NCBI GenBank assembly: GCA_002709075.1
Contig: PAPV01000012.1
Location: 43,572-107,571, forward strand
Direction: 5' to 3'
Length of the DNA stretch: 64,000 nt
Source of the DNA: Rhodospirillaceae bacterium
GTDB lineage: Bacteria; Pseudomonadota; Alphaproteobacteria; MPNO01; UBA2964
The position numbers and the translations under genes were made by a program. Shown here one piece after another: positions 55,772-63,542 of the stretch (positions are counted from its first letter, which is position 1; every line of letters starts with the position of its first letter). Under the pieces are notes generated by a model. The model worked only from the letters and a program-made list of their open reading frames with translations. It was not told the DNA's origin and did not search any database.

Positions 55772-56950
55772 ATGAATATTACACGGGATTTTTTGAGTTA
55801 TAACTCGGTCCACATACGGCACATGAAATCGGAATTATTTACAAAAGATCAGAGTAAAGATCAGGCTCTTATAAATGCAGATCGTGCTACATTTGAAATG
55901 CGGCGCGGACGGCCACTTTGCATTGTAACGGATGATAAAAAAGCTTTTTTAGCGGTGCCGACTGAAACCATTACGGAGCGCGCCTTAGAAGTTCTGAAAG
56001 AGATTTCAGAGAAAGAGCCCGACCTAGCTCTCACCCATCATCGTGCTCGGACATTAAAAGTAAGATTGTATACCGATGAAATTGTCTTAGTACCTTTTCC
56101 TGCTTGGCATACAGCTGAGACAGCAAGAAATCTTGCTGACCCATCTACTGATTTAGATAATCCTCTTCGTGGTCCATTTGCTGCGAAAAGGGAAAAATTG
56201 GCTGAGGGTGTTCTTGCAGCGGTCAATCTTGCTAAGTCGGCTCGTCTTTTACCTTCTGTTGTTATCGTTGAAATTGATTATTCTAAATCCTTTCACCTTA
56301 AGGAAAAAGGTACTTTGATCGTTACTTCAAAAGAGGCTTTAAATTATGAAATAGACAGTTCAGCAAGTCTTAAACCTATTGCCGCTGCAGATGTGCCCCT
56401 CGAAAATGCAGAGAACACTCGTATTTTAGCCTTCAGGTCTTCCGATGGAGGACGTGACCATCTTGCTATAGTCATTGGTAGTCCACCGAGTGATAAATCT
56501 GTATTAATAAGGATCCATTCAGAATGTTTTACCGGAGATTTGATAGGGTCACTCAAATGCGATTGCGGACAACAATTGCGTGGTGCAATTAATCAAATTT
56601 CTGAAGAGGGTTCTGGTATTCTACTTTATTTACGTCAAGAAGGGCGGGGAATTGGCCTTTTAAATAAACTGAGGGCGTACGCTTTGCAAGGACAGGGGTT
56701 TGATACCGTTGAGGCAAATGAACGGTTAGGGTTTGAGTCGGACGAGAGACTCTTTCTCCCGGCAGCTCAAATACTCAAAAAACTTGGTTTCTACAACGTT
56801 CGGTTAATGACAAATAATCCCGAGAAAGTTGATGGTTTGGAAAGACATGGTATTACGGTGTTTGAACGGGTTCCGCACAAGTTTCCTTCTAATGAGCACA
56901 ATGCGTTCTACCTGACTGTTAAACGCGAAAAGAGCGGGCATTTACTTTGA
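55772..56950 (+). CDS. ribA: GTP cyclohydrolase II with N-terminal extension
   Basis: RibA opens GTP to start riboflavin synthesis. The C-terminal catalytic domain (from about residue 205) has the zinc cysteines in HSECFTGDLIGSLKCDCGQQLRGA. YLRQEGRGIGLLNKLRAYALQ and RLMTNNPEKVDGLERHGI follow. The first 200 residues do not carry dihydroxybutanone-phosphate synthase motifs and look like the long N-terminal extension seen in several alphaproteobacterial RibA proteins. An alternative start is M18. Flavin demand is high here, with several flavoenzymes encoded nearby, but that link is only circumstantial. Confidence 0.92.
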   Translation: MNITRDFLSYNSVHIRHMKSELFTKDQSKDQALINADRATFEMRRGRPLCIVTDDKKAFLAVPTETITERALEVLKEISEKEPDLALTHHRARTLKVRLYTDEIVLVPFPAWHTAETARNLADPSTDLDNPLRGPFAAKREKLAEGVLAAVNLAKSARLLPSVVIVEIDYSKSFHLKEKGTLIVTSKEALNYEIDSSASLKPIAAADVPLENAENTRILAFRSSDGGRDHLAIVIGSPPSDKSVLIRIHSECFTGDLIGSLKCDCGQQLRGAINQISEEGSGILLYLRQEGRGIGLLNKLRAYALQGQGFDTVEANERLGFESDERLFLPAAQILKKLGFYNVRLMTNNPEKVDGLERHGITVFERVPHKFPSNEHNAFYLTVKREKSGHLL

Positions 56951-57044
56951 AAAATCCGACAAATAAAATACGGAATGATTTATTTTTTTGTAAAAAATCT
57001 TACCGGAAAAAAATTTTGTGTTGTCCAGCCTATGGAGTTGATAA

Positions 57045-57746
57045 TTATTTCTCAGGATCGTTGTCCGTTAGATAATCCCACATCCTTTCATATATTCGAC
57101 CACTGCCGGTGGCGCGCACCATTGCTTGTTCGTGAGTAAATACTGTGGACTCTACTTTAGTACTATTTGCTAGTACTGCTAATTCAGTATTGGCGGACTC
57201 TTCCAGGTAAAAGCCTAATACGACACTTTCTTCAATTGTCGGAGCCACACAAATTGCACCGTTACCGCGCATGACAATTGCTTTTGCATTTCCTAGTTTT
57301 TCTGCAAATTTCTTTGCTTGCAAATCATCTCGTATTAGCAGGGGATCATCCCAGAGTGGTGGTTGAGGAAAAAAATAGGCACCAAAACCTAAACGGGCTT
57401 TTGGTGTCAACCGGAATGTGGATAGAGTCATAACATTCCGTGGAAAAATTCTACATATGCCATTTATGCCAGGTCGTGTTGCATAAATTGTCTGATGACA
57501 TCTTACCTCACCTAAGACCCCTTTTGGAAGGGGTTTATTAATTTCAACAACCGAACCATTTTCATTTTCCTTAATTGTACCCATTGGCTTGGCGGCACAA
57601 ACTAGAAATCTCTTTTGATCCAATCTAGCGCTTACATGCCCGTACGCATGCACAAGACCATGTCTTGCGAGTGCACGGGCAGCAAGGCGGACCCTCTTTT
57701 CTGTTACTTCAATCGGTTCTCCCAAACTGCCGAAATCACTAGGCAT
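57045..57746 (-). CDS. class II aldolase-like protein lacking zinc ligands
   Basis: The 233-aa protein aligns with the class II aldolase/adducin fold: ARALARHGLVHAYGHVSARLDQKRFLV, then GVLGEVRCHQTIYATRPGINGICRIFP and AIVMRGNGAICVAPTIEESVVLGFYLEESANTEL. The canonical HxH zinc pair reads RIFP and the RGHG histidine reads RGNG, so the usual metal site is absent. It may be a pseudoenzyme or an uncharacterised subfamily with another chemistry. Its start lies 5 bp after the stop of the extradiol-type VOC gene, implying a joint pathway. Confidence 0.78.
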   Translation of the reverse strand: MPSDFGSLGEPIEVTEKRVRLAARALARHGLVHAYGHVSARLDQKRFLVCAAKPMGTIKENENGSVVEINKPLPKGVLGEVRCHQTIYATRPGINGICRIFPRNVMTLSTFRLTPKARLGFGAYFFPQPPLWDDPLLIRDDLQAKKFAEKLGNAKAIVMRGNGAICVAPTIEESVVLGFYLEESANTELAVLANSTKVESTVFTHEQAMVRATGSGRIYERMWDYLTDNDPEK

Positions 57747-57751
57747 GATAT

Positions 57752-58606
57752 TTAGTCTTTAAACTCGGGAATGTCAGGCACTGCACCCCAAACACAAAAG
57801 GCCTCCGGCGTGAAGGGAAATTGTCGCGGTCTGTATTCTGGATCATCAATCAACCGAACACCGGTTGAGTATTCATAAACCATTCCATCAGGCCCCTCAA
57901 AGTACAAGAACATTGCTCCAGAGGTTGCGTGTCTACCCGGTCCAAAAACTATGTGCACTTGTTTACCACAGAGATAATAGTATGAGCGCATCAAATCATC
58001 TATGCTATCCACCTGAAAGTTTATATGTTGAATGCCCGGCCTATCTGACGGGAATAGGGCAAAACGATGATGGACTTTATCGAATGACAATAGGCCTGCT
58101 GGCCCAATCCAGTCATTTGCGCGAACATTGAACAGACTTGTCCAGAAGCTTTCATCTATTTTTGCGTCAGTTGAGCGTAAGCCTACATGGCTAAATTCGT
58201 TAATTCCAGCATCACGAGTTGGAAAGTACCGTCGAGTAGCTTTAAAGGGACGAACGGTAAGCTCTATTTGATTTCCTGTTGGATCACAAAAGGCAATAAA
58301 ATCAGTAACTCGACGATCTGCACATTCTTTCTGATTTCCGCGTTTTACCGCAATACCTGCTGCAGCCAATTCTGTGGCTGCAGAGTCAAGGGCGCCAATG
58401 TCTTTGACTTCCATTCCAAGTGCATTCAATGATGGATCGTCGTCAATATAACAGATGTTATGATCACGATCATCCCCTCTGACATAAACACGGTTATCCT
58501 CTTCATGGGCAATTTGTAATCCTAAAATTTCTGTAGCAAAGGATACCGCTGCTTTAATGTCTGCAGTACCAAGTCGGACATAAGTCATATCAATAAGTTC
58601 TATCAT
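57752..58606 (-). CDS. VOC-family extradiol ring-cleavage dioxygenase-like protein
   Basis: The 284-aa protein consists of two VOC modules, as in type I extradiol dioxygenases (BphC/catechol 2,3-dioxygenase). The C-terminal module holds the expected iron triad: NEFSHVGLRS (His), GIQHINFQVDS (His) and MVYEYSTGV (Glu). IGPAGLLSFDKVHHRFALFP and YFEGPDGMVYEYS are family-typical. It would cleave a catechol-like ring next to its hydroxyls. It forms a two-gene operon with the zinc-less class II aldolase-like protein downstream. Confidence 0.87.
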   Translation of the reverse strand: MIELIDMTYVRLGTADIKAAVSFATEILGLQIAHEEDNRVYVRGDDRDHNICYIDDDPSLNALGMEVKDIGALDSAATELAAAGIAVKRGNQKECADRRVTDFIAFCDPTGNQIELTVRPFKATRRYFPTRDAGINEFSHVGLRSTDAKIDESFWTSLFNVRANDWIGPAGLLSFDKVHHRFALFPSDRPGIQHINFQVDSIDDLMRSYYYLCGKQVHIVFGPGRHATSGAMFLYFEGPDGMVYEYSTGVRLIDDPEYRPRQFPFTPEAFCVWGAVPDIPEFKD

Positions 58607-58998
58607 AATTATATGATATGCTAGAAGACTGATCGCGCAAGTGCGGAAAAGATTCTTTAGAAAATTTGTTCAAGGAATTTCTCTTCTCGATTTAATTGTT
58701 TTGCATTGAAACCCAGTGTCTAATTATCAAAATCCAAAGTAATTTTCGTTCAGAGACTCTTATACTGTGGTAAAAAAATTAAACTTAGTTTGTGAGCTGT
58801 AGGATTTTCTCTTTTTTCCAAGCGTGCATGAGACATAAAATTTTATCGGTAATTTTTTTGAAACACCACTATTACGTTGTACAGCTACAATCAATGTTTT
58901 CTTTTGGGGCCTTAATAAAAAATTGGTGTATACTCTTAAAAAAACGGAAAGCATGTTTTTAAAAAATTGATTTTTACCTACGAACAACAGGTGATCTC
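58607..58998. other. AT-rich intergenic region, no gene recognised
   Basis: These 392 bp separate the divergent extradiol-type gene and the glycosyltransferase gene. A 75-codon minus-strand ORF (58987-58760) is rich in Lys, Phe and Ser without recognisable motifs and is probably not a gene. No tRNA or strong hairpin is visible. Confidence 0.5.
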
Positions 58999-60048
58999 AT
59001 GGAAGCATTTGCACTTTTGCAACTAGCGTTTCTCTGTCCTATAGTATTACTGTTATCTGTTACTTTTACATGGTGCATGATCCGAATAAAATTACTTTCG
59101 GTTCCTAACAATCGTTCATCCCATGAAATACCAATTCCAACTGCCGGTGGTTTGGGAATTGTTTTGGCTACAACATTTGGACTTTTGTTTTATGGGTTAA
59201 GTGAAATTCATGGCAAACAATTAAAAGAATTTTATTGGATAATATTAGCGACCCTTATCGTAGCAGCAGGTGGCCTTTTAGATGATTTCGGAAAGGCAAA
59301 ATCATTTAAAGCAAAATTAGGGTTCCAAATTTTTGGAACGATTGTTGTGCTTTTTTCCGGTGTTTCGTTTAGTCAAATTTATATTCCATTTTGGGGTGCA
59401 TTAGATTTAGGTCTTTTCAGTTATGTGTTGACATTTTTTTGGATAATCGGATTTACAAACGTCTTTAATTTCATGGATGGTATAGATGGCATTGCTGGGG
59501 GCACGGTATTAATTACATCAATATTTTTGGTTTTCTTAGGAATTTTGTTAGGTCTAATTGAGTTAGTTTTCTTTTCAGCTATTCTTGGGTTTGCTACCGC
59601 TGGTTTTTTATTTTTCAATTTTCCAAAAGCATATATTTTTATGGGTGATCTTGGTAGTCAATTCTTGGGTTTTTCAATTGCTATCTTAGGGGTTTTGATC
59701 GCAAAATCAGATGTCACTGGATCCTTGTGGATAATTATTCCATTACTATTTTTTCATTTTATATTTGACACAGTGTTTACACTTTTACGAAGATGGTGGA
59801 GTGGAGAAATTATTACGCAGGCACATCGTTCGCATTTATATCAATTGCTTGTTAGATTAGGATACACACATGTTGCAGTAAGCGGTTTGCACCTCATTAT
59901 GTCATTAGTGTTAGGTATGGTTGCATTGCTAATTGTTGGCTGGTCGGAAGATATAAGAATATTTGCGTTTTTGCCGTGTCTTTTAGTTCAAATGGTTTAC
60001 GCAAAGATTGTATTGAATAAAAAAGCTCGGTTCAAAAGATTTGGTTGA
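58999..60048 (+). CDS. undecaprenyl-phosphate sugar-1-phosphate transferase (WecA/MraY family)
   Basis: This polytopic enzyme (349 aa, about ten helices) would start surface-polysaccharide or O-antigen synthesis by putting a sugar phosphate on the lipid carrier. Catalytic motifs are AAGGLLDDFGKAKS (DD pair), NVFNFMDGIDGIAGG near residue 155 and AHRSHLYQLLVRLG (HxxH). The loop PNNRSSHEIPIPTAGGLGIVL binds nucleotide sugar. The DGIDGIAG form is closer to WecA/WbpL than to MraY. No other glycosyltransferase gene is in the window. Confidence 0.92.
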   Translation: MEAFALLQLAFLCPIVLLLSVTFTWCMIRIKLLSVPNNRSSHEIPIPTAGGLGIVLATTFGLLFYGLSEIHGKQLKEFYWIILATLIVAAGGLLDDFGKAKSFKAKLGFQIFGTIVVLFSGVSFSQIYIPFWGALDLGLFSYVLTFFWIIGFTNVFNFMDGIDGIAGGTVLITSIFLVFLGILLGLIELVFFSAILGFATAGFLFFNFPKAYIFMGDLGSQFLGFSIAILGVLIAKSDVTGSLWIIIPLLFFHFIFDTVFTLLRRWWSGEIITQAHRSHLYQLLVRLGYTHVAVSGLHLIMSLVLGMVALLIVGWSEDIRIFAFLPCLLVQMVYAKIVLNKKARFKRFG

Positions 60049-60126
60049 AAAGAAAATCTTAAACGTTAACTCTTATCAAAATGCTTTTAATTATTTTTTA
60101 AATTTGTTGCTTATTATATATCGGCT

Positions 60127-60166
60127 TACCATACTGGTTGTGGTATTATCTTAATCGGAATATAAT
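60127..60166 (+). promoter_or_regulatory. promoter and candidate operator of the HigA-like gene
   Basis: TTGTGG (60138-60143) and a perfect TATAAT (60161-60166) are spaced 17 bp, placing transcription start at about 60173, the A of the ATG. An inverted repeat TACCA-N9-TGGTA (60127-60145) covers the -35 box, with an inner ACCA-TAC-TGGT. This layout fits self-repression by the downstream helix-turn-helix protein and a leaderless mRNA. Confidence 0.5.
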
Positions 60167-60172
60167 TGGCTT

Positions 60173-60487
60173 ATGGTAAAAGGAAAAGACAAAAACGGAG
60201 GGCCGCCGCACCCTGGATCTATTCTGTTACAAGAGGCAATGCATCCTCTCGGAATTAGTAGAAATCAGCTGGCTCGTGATTTGGATGTCCCGGTCGGAAG
60301 AATTAGTGAAATAACTAACGGAAAACGAGGTATTACAGCTGACACAGCTCTCCGTTTAGGCCGCTACTTCGGAACAAACCCTGATATTTGGATGCGACTT
60401 CAAGCAGAATATGACTTACATATGGCTAACATCTCTGCGGGGGCAGAAATCATCGAACGAGTGCGGAAGTTAAAAAAAATAAAGTAA
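60173..60487 (+). CDS. higA: HigA-family antitoxin-type HTH regulator, orphan
   Basis: The 104-aa protein begins with HPGSILLQEAMHPLGISRNQLARDL, the HigA (addiction module antidote) signature. The rest of the Xre-type helix-turn-helix follows (DVPVGRISEITNGKRGITADTALRLGRYFGTNPDIWMRLQAEYDL). HigA antitoxins bind DNA and neutralise the RelE-like nuclease HigB. No HigB-sized ORF lies in the 124 bp upstream or directly downstream, so it appears to be an orphan that may regulate other genes. No Shine-Dalgarno is evident. Confidence 0.9.
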   Translation: MVKGKDKNGGPPHPGSILLQEAMHPLGISRNQLARDLDVPVGRISEITNGKRGITADTALRLGRYFGTNPDIWMRLQAEYDLHMANISAGAEIIERVRKLKKIK

Positions 60488-60548
60488 ACCTTCAACTGTT
60501 TAAACAGAATGTGTTTTGAAGGAATTTAAAGAGGTAAGTTAGTACAAA

Positions 60549-61679
60549 TTGACGGATCGAGTGGAAGCGATAGTTATCGGCGCGGGAGTGGTTGGTCTTG
60601 CGGTAGCAAGAGAGTTGTCATTGTTGGGTAAAGAGGTTTTAGTGCTTGAGGCGGCAAAAGCAATTGGTACAGAGACAAGCTCAAGAAATAGTGAAATTAT
60701 TCATGCTGGAATATATTATCCTACAGGAAGTTTAAAAGCACAATTGTGTGTCGAAGGTAAGAACTCTTTATATGATTATTGTAAGGTGCACGGTATTCCG
60801 CATCGTAAGTGTGGAAAATTTATCGTAGCAACGGATAGGGAGCAGCTATCAGAACTGGAAAATTTGCAAATTAACGCTGCTGAAAATGGTGTTTCGGATT
60901 TAAAGTTTTTTACTCCTGATGAAGTTCGGGCAGTGGAGCCAGCTGTGAAATGCGAAGGTGCGCTTCATTCACCCTCTACTGGTATTGTCGATAGTCATAG
61001 TTTGATGCTTGCTTATCAAGGTGAGGCTGAAGATGCTGGTGCGCTTATAGTACTAAACTCTCCTGTGATATCTGGAAGAGTTGAACAAGGAAATTTGTTT
61101 TTAACTGTTGGTATTGATGATCCATTTGAGATAGCAGCTTCAATGGTGATAAATTCCGCCGGTCTTCACGCTACTCAGGTCGCCAGAAGAATCAAAGGTT
61201 TAAAGCAAAAAGATATTCCCCCCACATATTTTGCTAAAGGCAATTATTACACTCTTGTTGGGCGCCCGCCATTTTCGAGACCAATTTATCCTATTCCTGA
61301 AAAAGCAGGGCTTGGTGTGCATGTAACCGTTGATCTCGCAGGTCAGGTTCGTTTTGGCCCTGACGTCGAGTGGATTGATGAACTGAATTATGATGTTGAC
61401 CCAACTCGTGCAGAGTGCTTTTACACGGCAGTTCGTAAGTATTATCCCGCATTAGAGGATGGTGCAATTCAGCCATCTTACTCTGGAATACGTCCAAAAA
61501 TACAAGGTCCCGGTGAAGATCCGGTTGACTTTGTTATACAAGGACCAGAAACTCACGGTGTTGAGGGGCTTGTAAATTTATTTGGGATAGAATCTCCTGG
61601 CCTTACCGCTTCTTTGCCTATTGCACGCCTTGTCTCAGTTAGCCTTGGACTACTGCAGGAAAATATGTGTTGGAACTAG
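60549..61679 (+). CDS. lhgO: L-2-hydroxyglutarate oxidase-like FAD oxidoreductase
   Basis: LhgO oxidises L-2-hydroxyglutarate to 2-oxoglutarate, passing electrons to quinone. The 376-aa DAO-type protein has the FAD-binding IVIGAGVVGLAVARELSLLG. The hallmark ETSSRNSEIIHAGIYYPTGSLKA follows near residue 45, then GIPHRKCGKFIVA, INSAGLHA and the C-terminal GIESPGLTASLPIA. The start is TTG with GAGGTAAG upstream. It lies 61 bp after the HigA-like gene, so the regulator could control it. The oxidation substrate is inferred from family similarity. Confidence 0.88.
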   Translation: MTDRVEAIVIGAGVVGLAVARELSLLGKEVLVLEAAKAIGTETSSRNSEIIHAGIYYPTGSLKAQLCVEGKNSLYDYCKVHGIPHRKCGKFIVATDREQLSELENLQINAAENGVSDLKFFTPDEVRAVEPAVKCEGALHSPSTGIVDSHSLMLAYQGEAEDAGALIVLNSPVISGRVEQGNLFLTVGIDDPFEIAASMVINSAGLHATQVARRIKGLKQKDIPPTYFAKGNYYTLVGRPPFSRPIYPIPEKAGLGVHVTVDLAGQVRFGPDVEWIDELNYDVDPTRAECFYTAVRKYYPALEDGAIQPSYSGIRPKIQGPGEDPVDFVIQGPETHGVEGLVNLFGIESPGLTASLPIARLVSVSLGLLQENMCWN

Positions 61680-61848
61680 AGCTTGACTTTCTTGTATCCT
61701 ATGAACAATTATCCGACAAAAAGTCTGACCAATGCAATAAATCGGGCTGCATAATAATTTTATTTTTTGGATGATTATTTTATTTTTAGTTTCTATTTTA
61801 AGTGTGAAAGAAACGTGTTGGGTTGGGCACTATTTGGGAGGTTTATGA

Positions 61849-62811
61849 ATGAGTGCTTTGCTTGAAGTAAATGGACTTACTAAACAATTTGGAGATTTTA
61901 CTGCAGTGGATGGGATCGAGTTCACTGTTAGAAAAGGAGAGGTGCTTGGTTTCTTGGGTCCGAATGGAGCGGGGAAAACAACCGCAATGCGCATGGTCAC
62001 TGGATATCTCCCTCCCACTGCCGGCGACATCACTATCGCTGGCTTTGACGTGGAAAAACACCCTATTGAAGTTAAGCGTCGGGTGGGGTATTTGCCCGAA
62101 GGGGCACCTCTGTACGAGGATATGACCCCATTGGAATTGTTAGGTTTCGTAGCTAATGTCAGAGAAATCTATCGGCCTGATAGAAAAAGGGTCATATTGG
62201 AAACAGCTGAGAGAGTAAACATTCAACATGTAATAAATCAAACAATTGGAACTCTATCGAAAGGCTACAAGAGGAGAGTTGGAATTGCGCAGGCGATTCT
62301 GCACGATCCGGATGTATTAATTCTCGATGAGCCGACAGATGGTTTGGACCCAAATCAGAAACATGAAGTTCGCAACTTAATAAATGAAATGGCACCGACA
62401 AAAAGTATTGTCATATCTACACACATTCTTGAAGAAGTAGATGTTGTTTGTTCCCGCGCGATAGTCATTGCGGGGGGGAGGATAGTTGCTAACGGAACGC
62501 CACAGGAACTTGAGTCTAAATCTCGTTTTCACAACGCCGTACGATTTAGAATCAGCGGAAAATCATCGGATTTAGAAACCACATTAACGGCTTTGCCAAA
62601 TGTTGCCGAAATCAATGTCTCACTTGATGAACATAAGCGTGCCACAATCACTGCGTTTCCAATAGAGGGTGTTTCAATAATAAATGATGTAAACAGTTGT
62701 TTGCGAGATACAGGAATTATAGCGGAAGAAATCCACGTGGAACGTGGACATTTAGACGATGTATTCCGAAACATTACCAAAGATACTCAGGACAAAATCA
62801 ATGGGAACTAG
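61849..62811 (+). CDS. ABC transporter ATP-binding protein (GldA-like)
   Basis: This 320-aa ABC-2-type ATPase has Walker A GPNGAGKTTAMRMV near residue 40. The signature is LSKGYKRRVGIAQA and the Walker B is DVLILDEPTDGLDPNQ. STHILEEVDVVC carries the switch His. The C-terminal extension (about residues 230-310) is typical of GldA/CcmA-type exporters. It overlaps the permease gene by 11 bp and belongs to a three-or-more-gene export operon. The substrate is unknown; in Bacteroidetes the homologous trio is tied to gliding, but proteobacterial copies are not. Confidence 0.9.
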   Translation: MSALLEVNGLTKQFGDFTAVDGIEFTVRKGEVLGFLGPNGAGKTTAMRMVTGYLPPTAGDITIAGFDVEKHPIEVKRRVGYLPEGAPLYEDMTPLELLGFVANVREIYRPDRKRVILETAERVNIQHVINQTIGTLSKGYKRRVGIAQAILHDPDVLILDEPTDGLDPNQKHEVRNLINEMAPTKSIVISTHILEEVDVVCSRAIVIAGGRIVANGTPQELESKSRFHNAVRFRISGKSSDLETTLTALPNVAEINVSLDEHKRATITAFPIEGVSIINDVNSCLRDTGIIAEEIHVERGHLDDVFRNITKDTQDKINGN

Positions 62812-63535
62812 TTTAGCTATTTGCCTTCGGGAATTGAAATCGTACTTCACCACTCCTCTTGCCTATGTTTTTATCGTCATATTTGTAGCAATGAATGGAG
62901 CAACAGCATTTTTCTTTGGTGCACTATTTGATCGAGGTCAGGCTGACATGACCTCATTATTTAGCATGTTGCCATGGCTTTTCCTATTTCTTATTCCCGC
63001 TCTTGCGATGAGGTTGTGGGCGGAAGAGCGTAAATCAGGTACACTGGAATTTTTAATGACTCTTCCAATAACAACTTTTAGTGCTGTATTTGGTAAGTTT
63101 TTGGCTGCATGGATATTTGCAGGGTTTGCTTTATTGTTAACCTTTCCAGTTTGGATTACGGTTAACTGGTTGGGAAATCCTGATAACGGGATTATTATTG
63201 CGAGTTATTTAGGTGGTTTTTTACTGGCTGGCTCCTACCTCGCGATAGGCAGTTTTGTGTCTGCTTTGACTAAGAATCAAGTTATCGCTTTTGTAATAGG
63301 CTCAGCGGTCATTTTTCTATTTTTAATGAGTAGCTTAGATATAGTTCTTGCAGTTTTCCGCGGCTGGGCGCCCGTTTTTGTGGTTGAGATTATACAGTCT
63401 CTAAGCTTTTTGGTGCATTATGAGTCTATTGTGAGAGGGGTAATTGATATACGGGACTTGATTTTTTATGTAAGCATAATCGGAATTTTTTTGTTTGCGA
63501 ATGTTGTTGTCGTCGATCAAAAACGCGGAGCATAG
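62801..63535 (+). CDS. ABC-2-type permease (GldF-like)
   Basis: This 244-aa membrane protein has about six helices. It opens with LAICLRELKSYFTTPLAYVFIVIF, typical of GldF/NosY-type ABC-2 permeases. LFLIPALAMRLWAEERKSGTLEFLMTLP, the conserved 'EER..GT.E.L...P' motif, follows. The ORF track starts at 62759 within the ATPase gene; ATG 62801 (MGTSLAICL) is the sensible start and overlaps the ATPase stop by 11 bp. Confidence 0.88.
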   Translation: MGTSLAICLRELKSYFTTPLAYVFIVIFVAMNGATAFFFGALFDRGQADMTSLFSMLPWLFLFLIPALAMRLWAEERKSGTLEFLMTLPITTFSAVFGKFLAAWIFAGFALLLTFPVWITVNWLGNPDNGIIIASYLGGFLLAGSYLAIGSFVSALTKNQVIAFVIGSAVIFLFLMSSLDIVLAVFRGWAPVFVVEIIQSLSFLVHYESIVRGVIDIRDLIFYVSIIGIFLFANVVVVDQKRGA

Positions 63536-63542
63536 TCTTAAA

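Noticed and set aside
58760-58987. 75-codon minus-strand ORF
   Set aside because: It is a low-complexity Lys/Phe/Ser sequence in an AT-rich gap, with no Shine-Dalgarno and no motif; likely chance.
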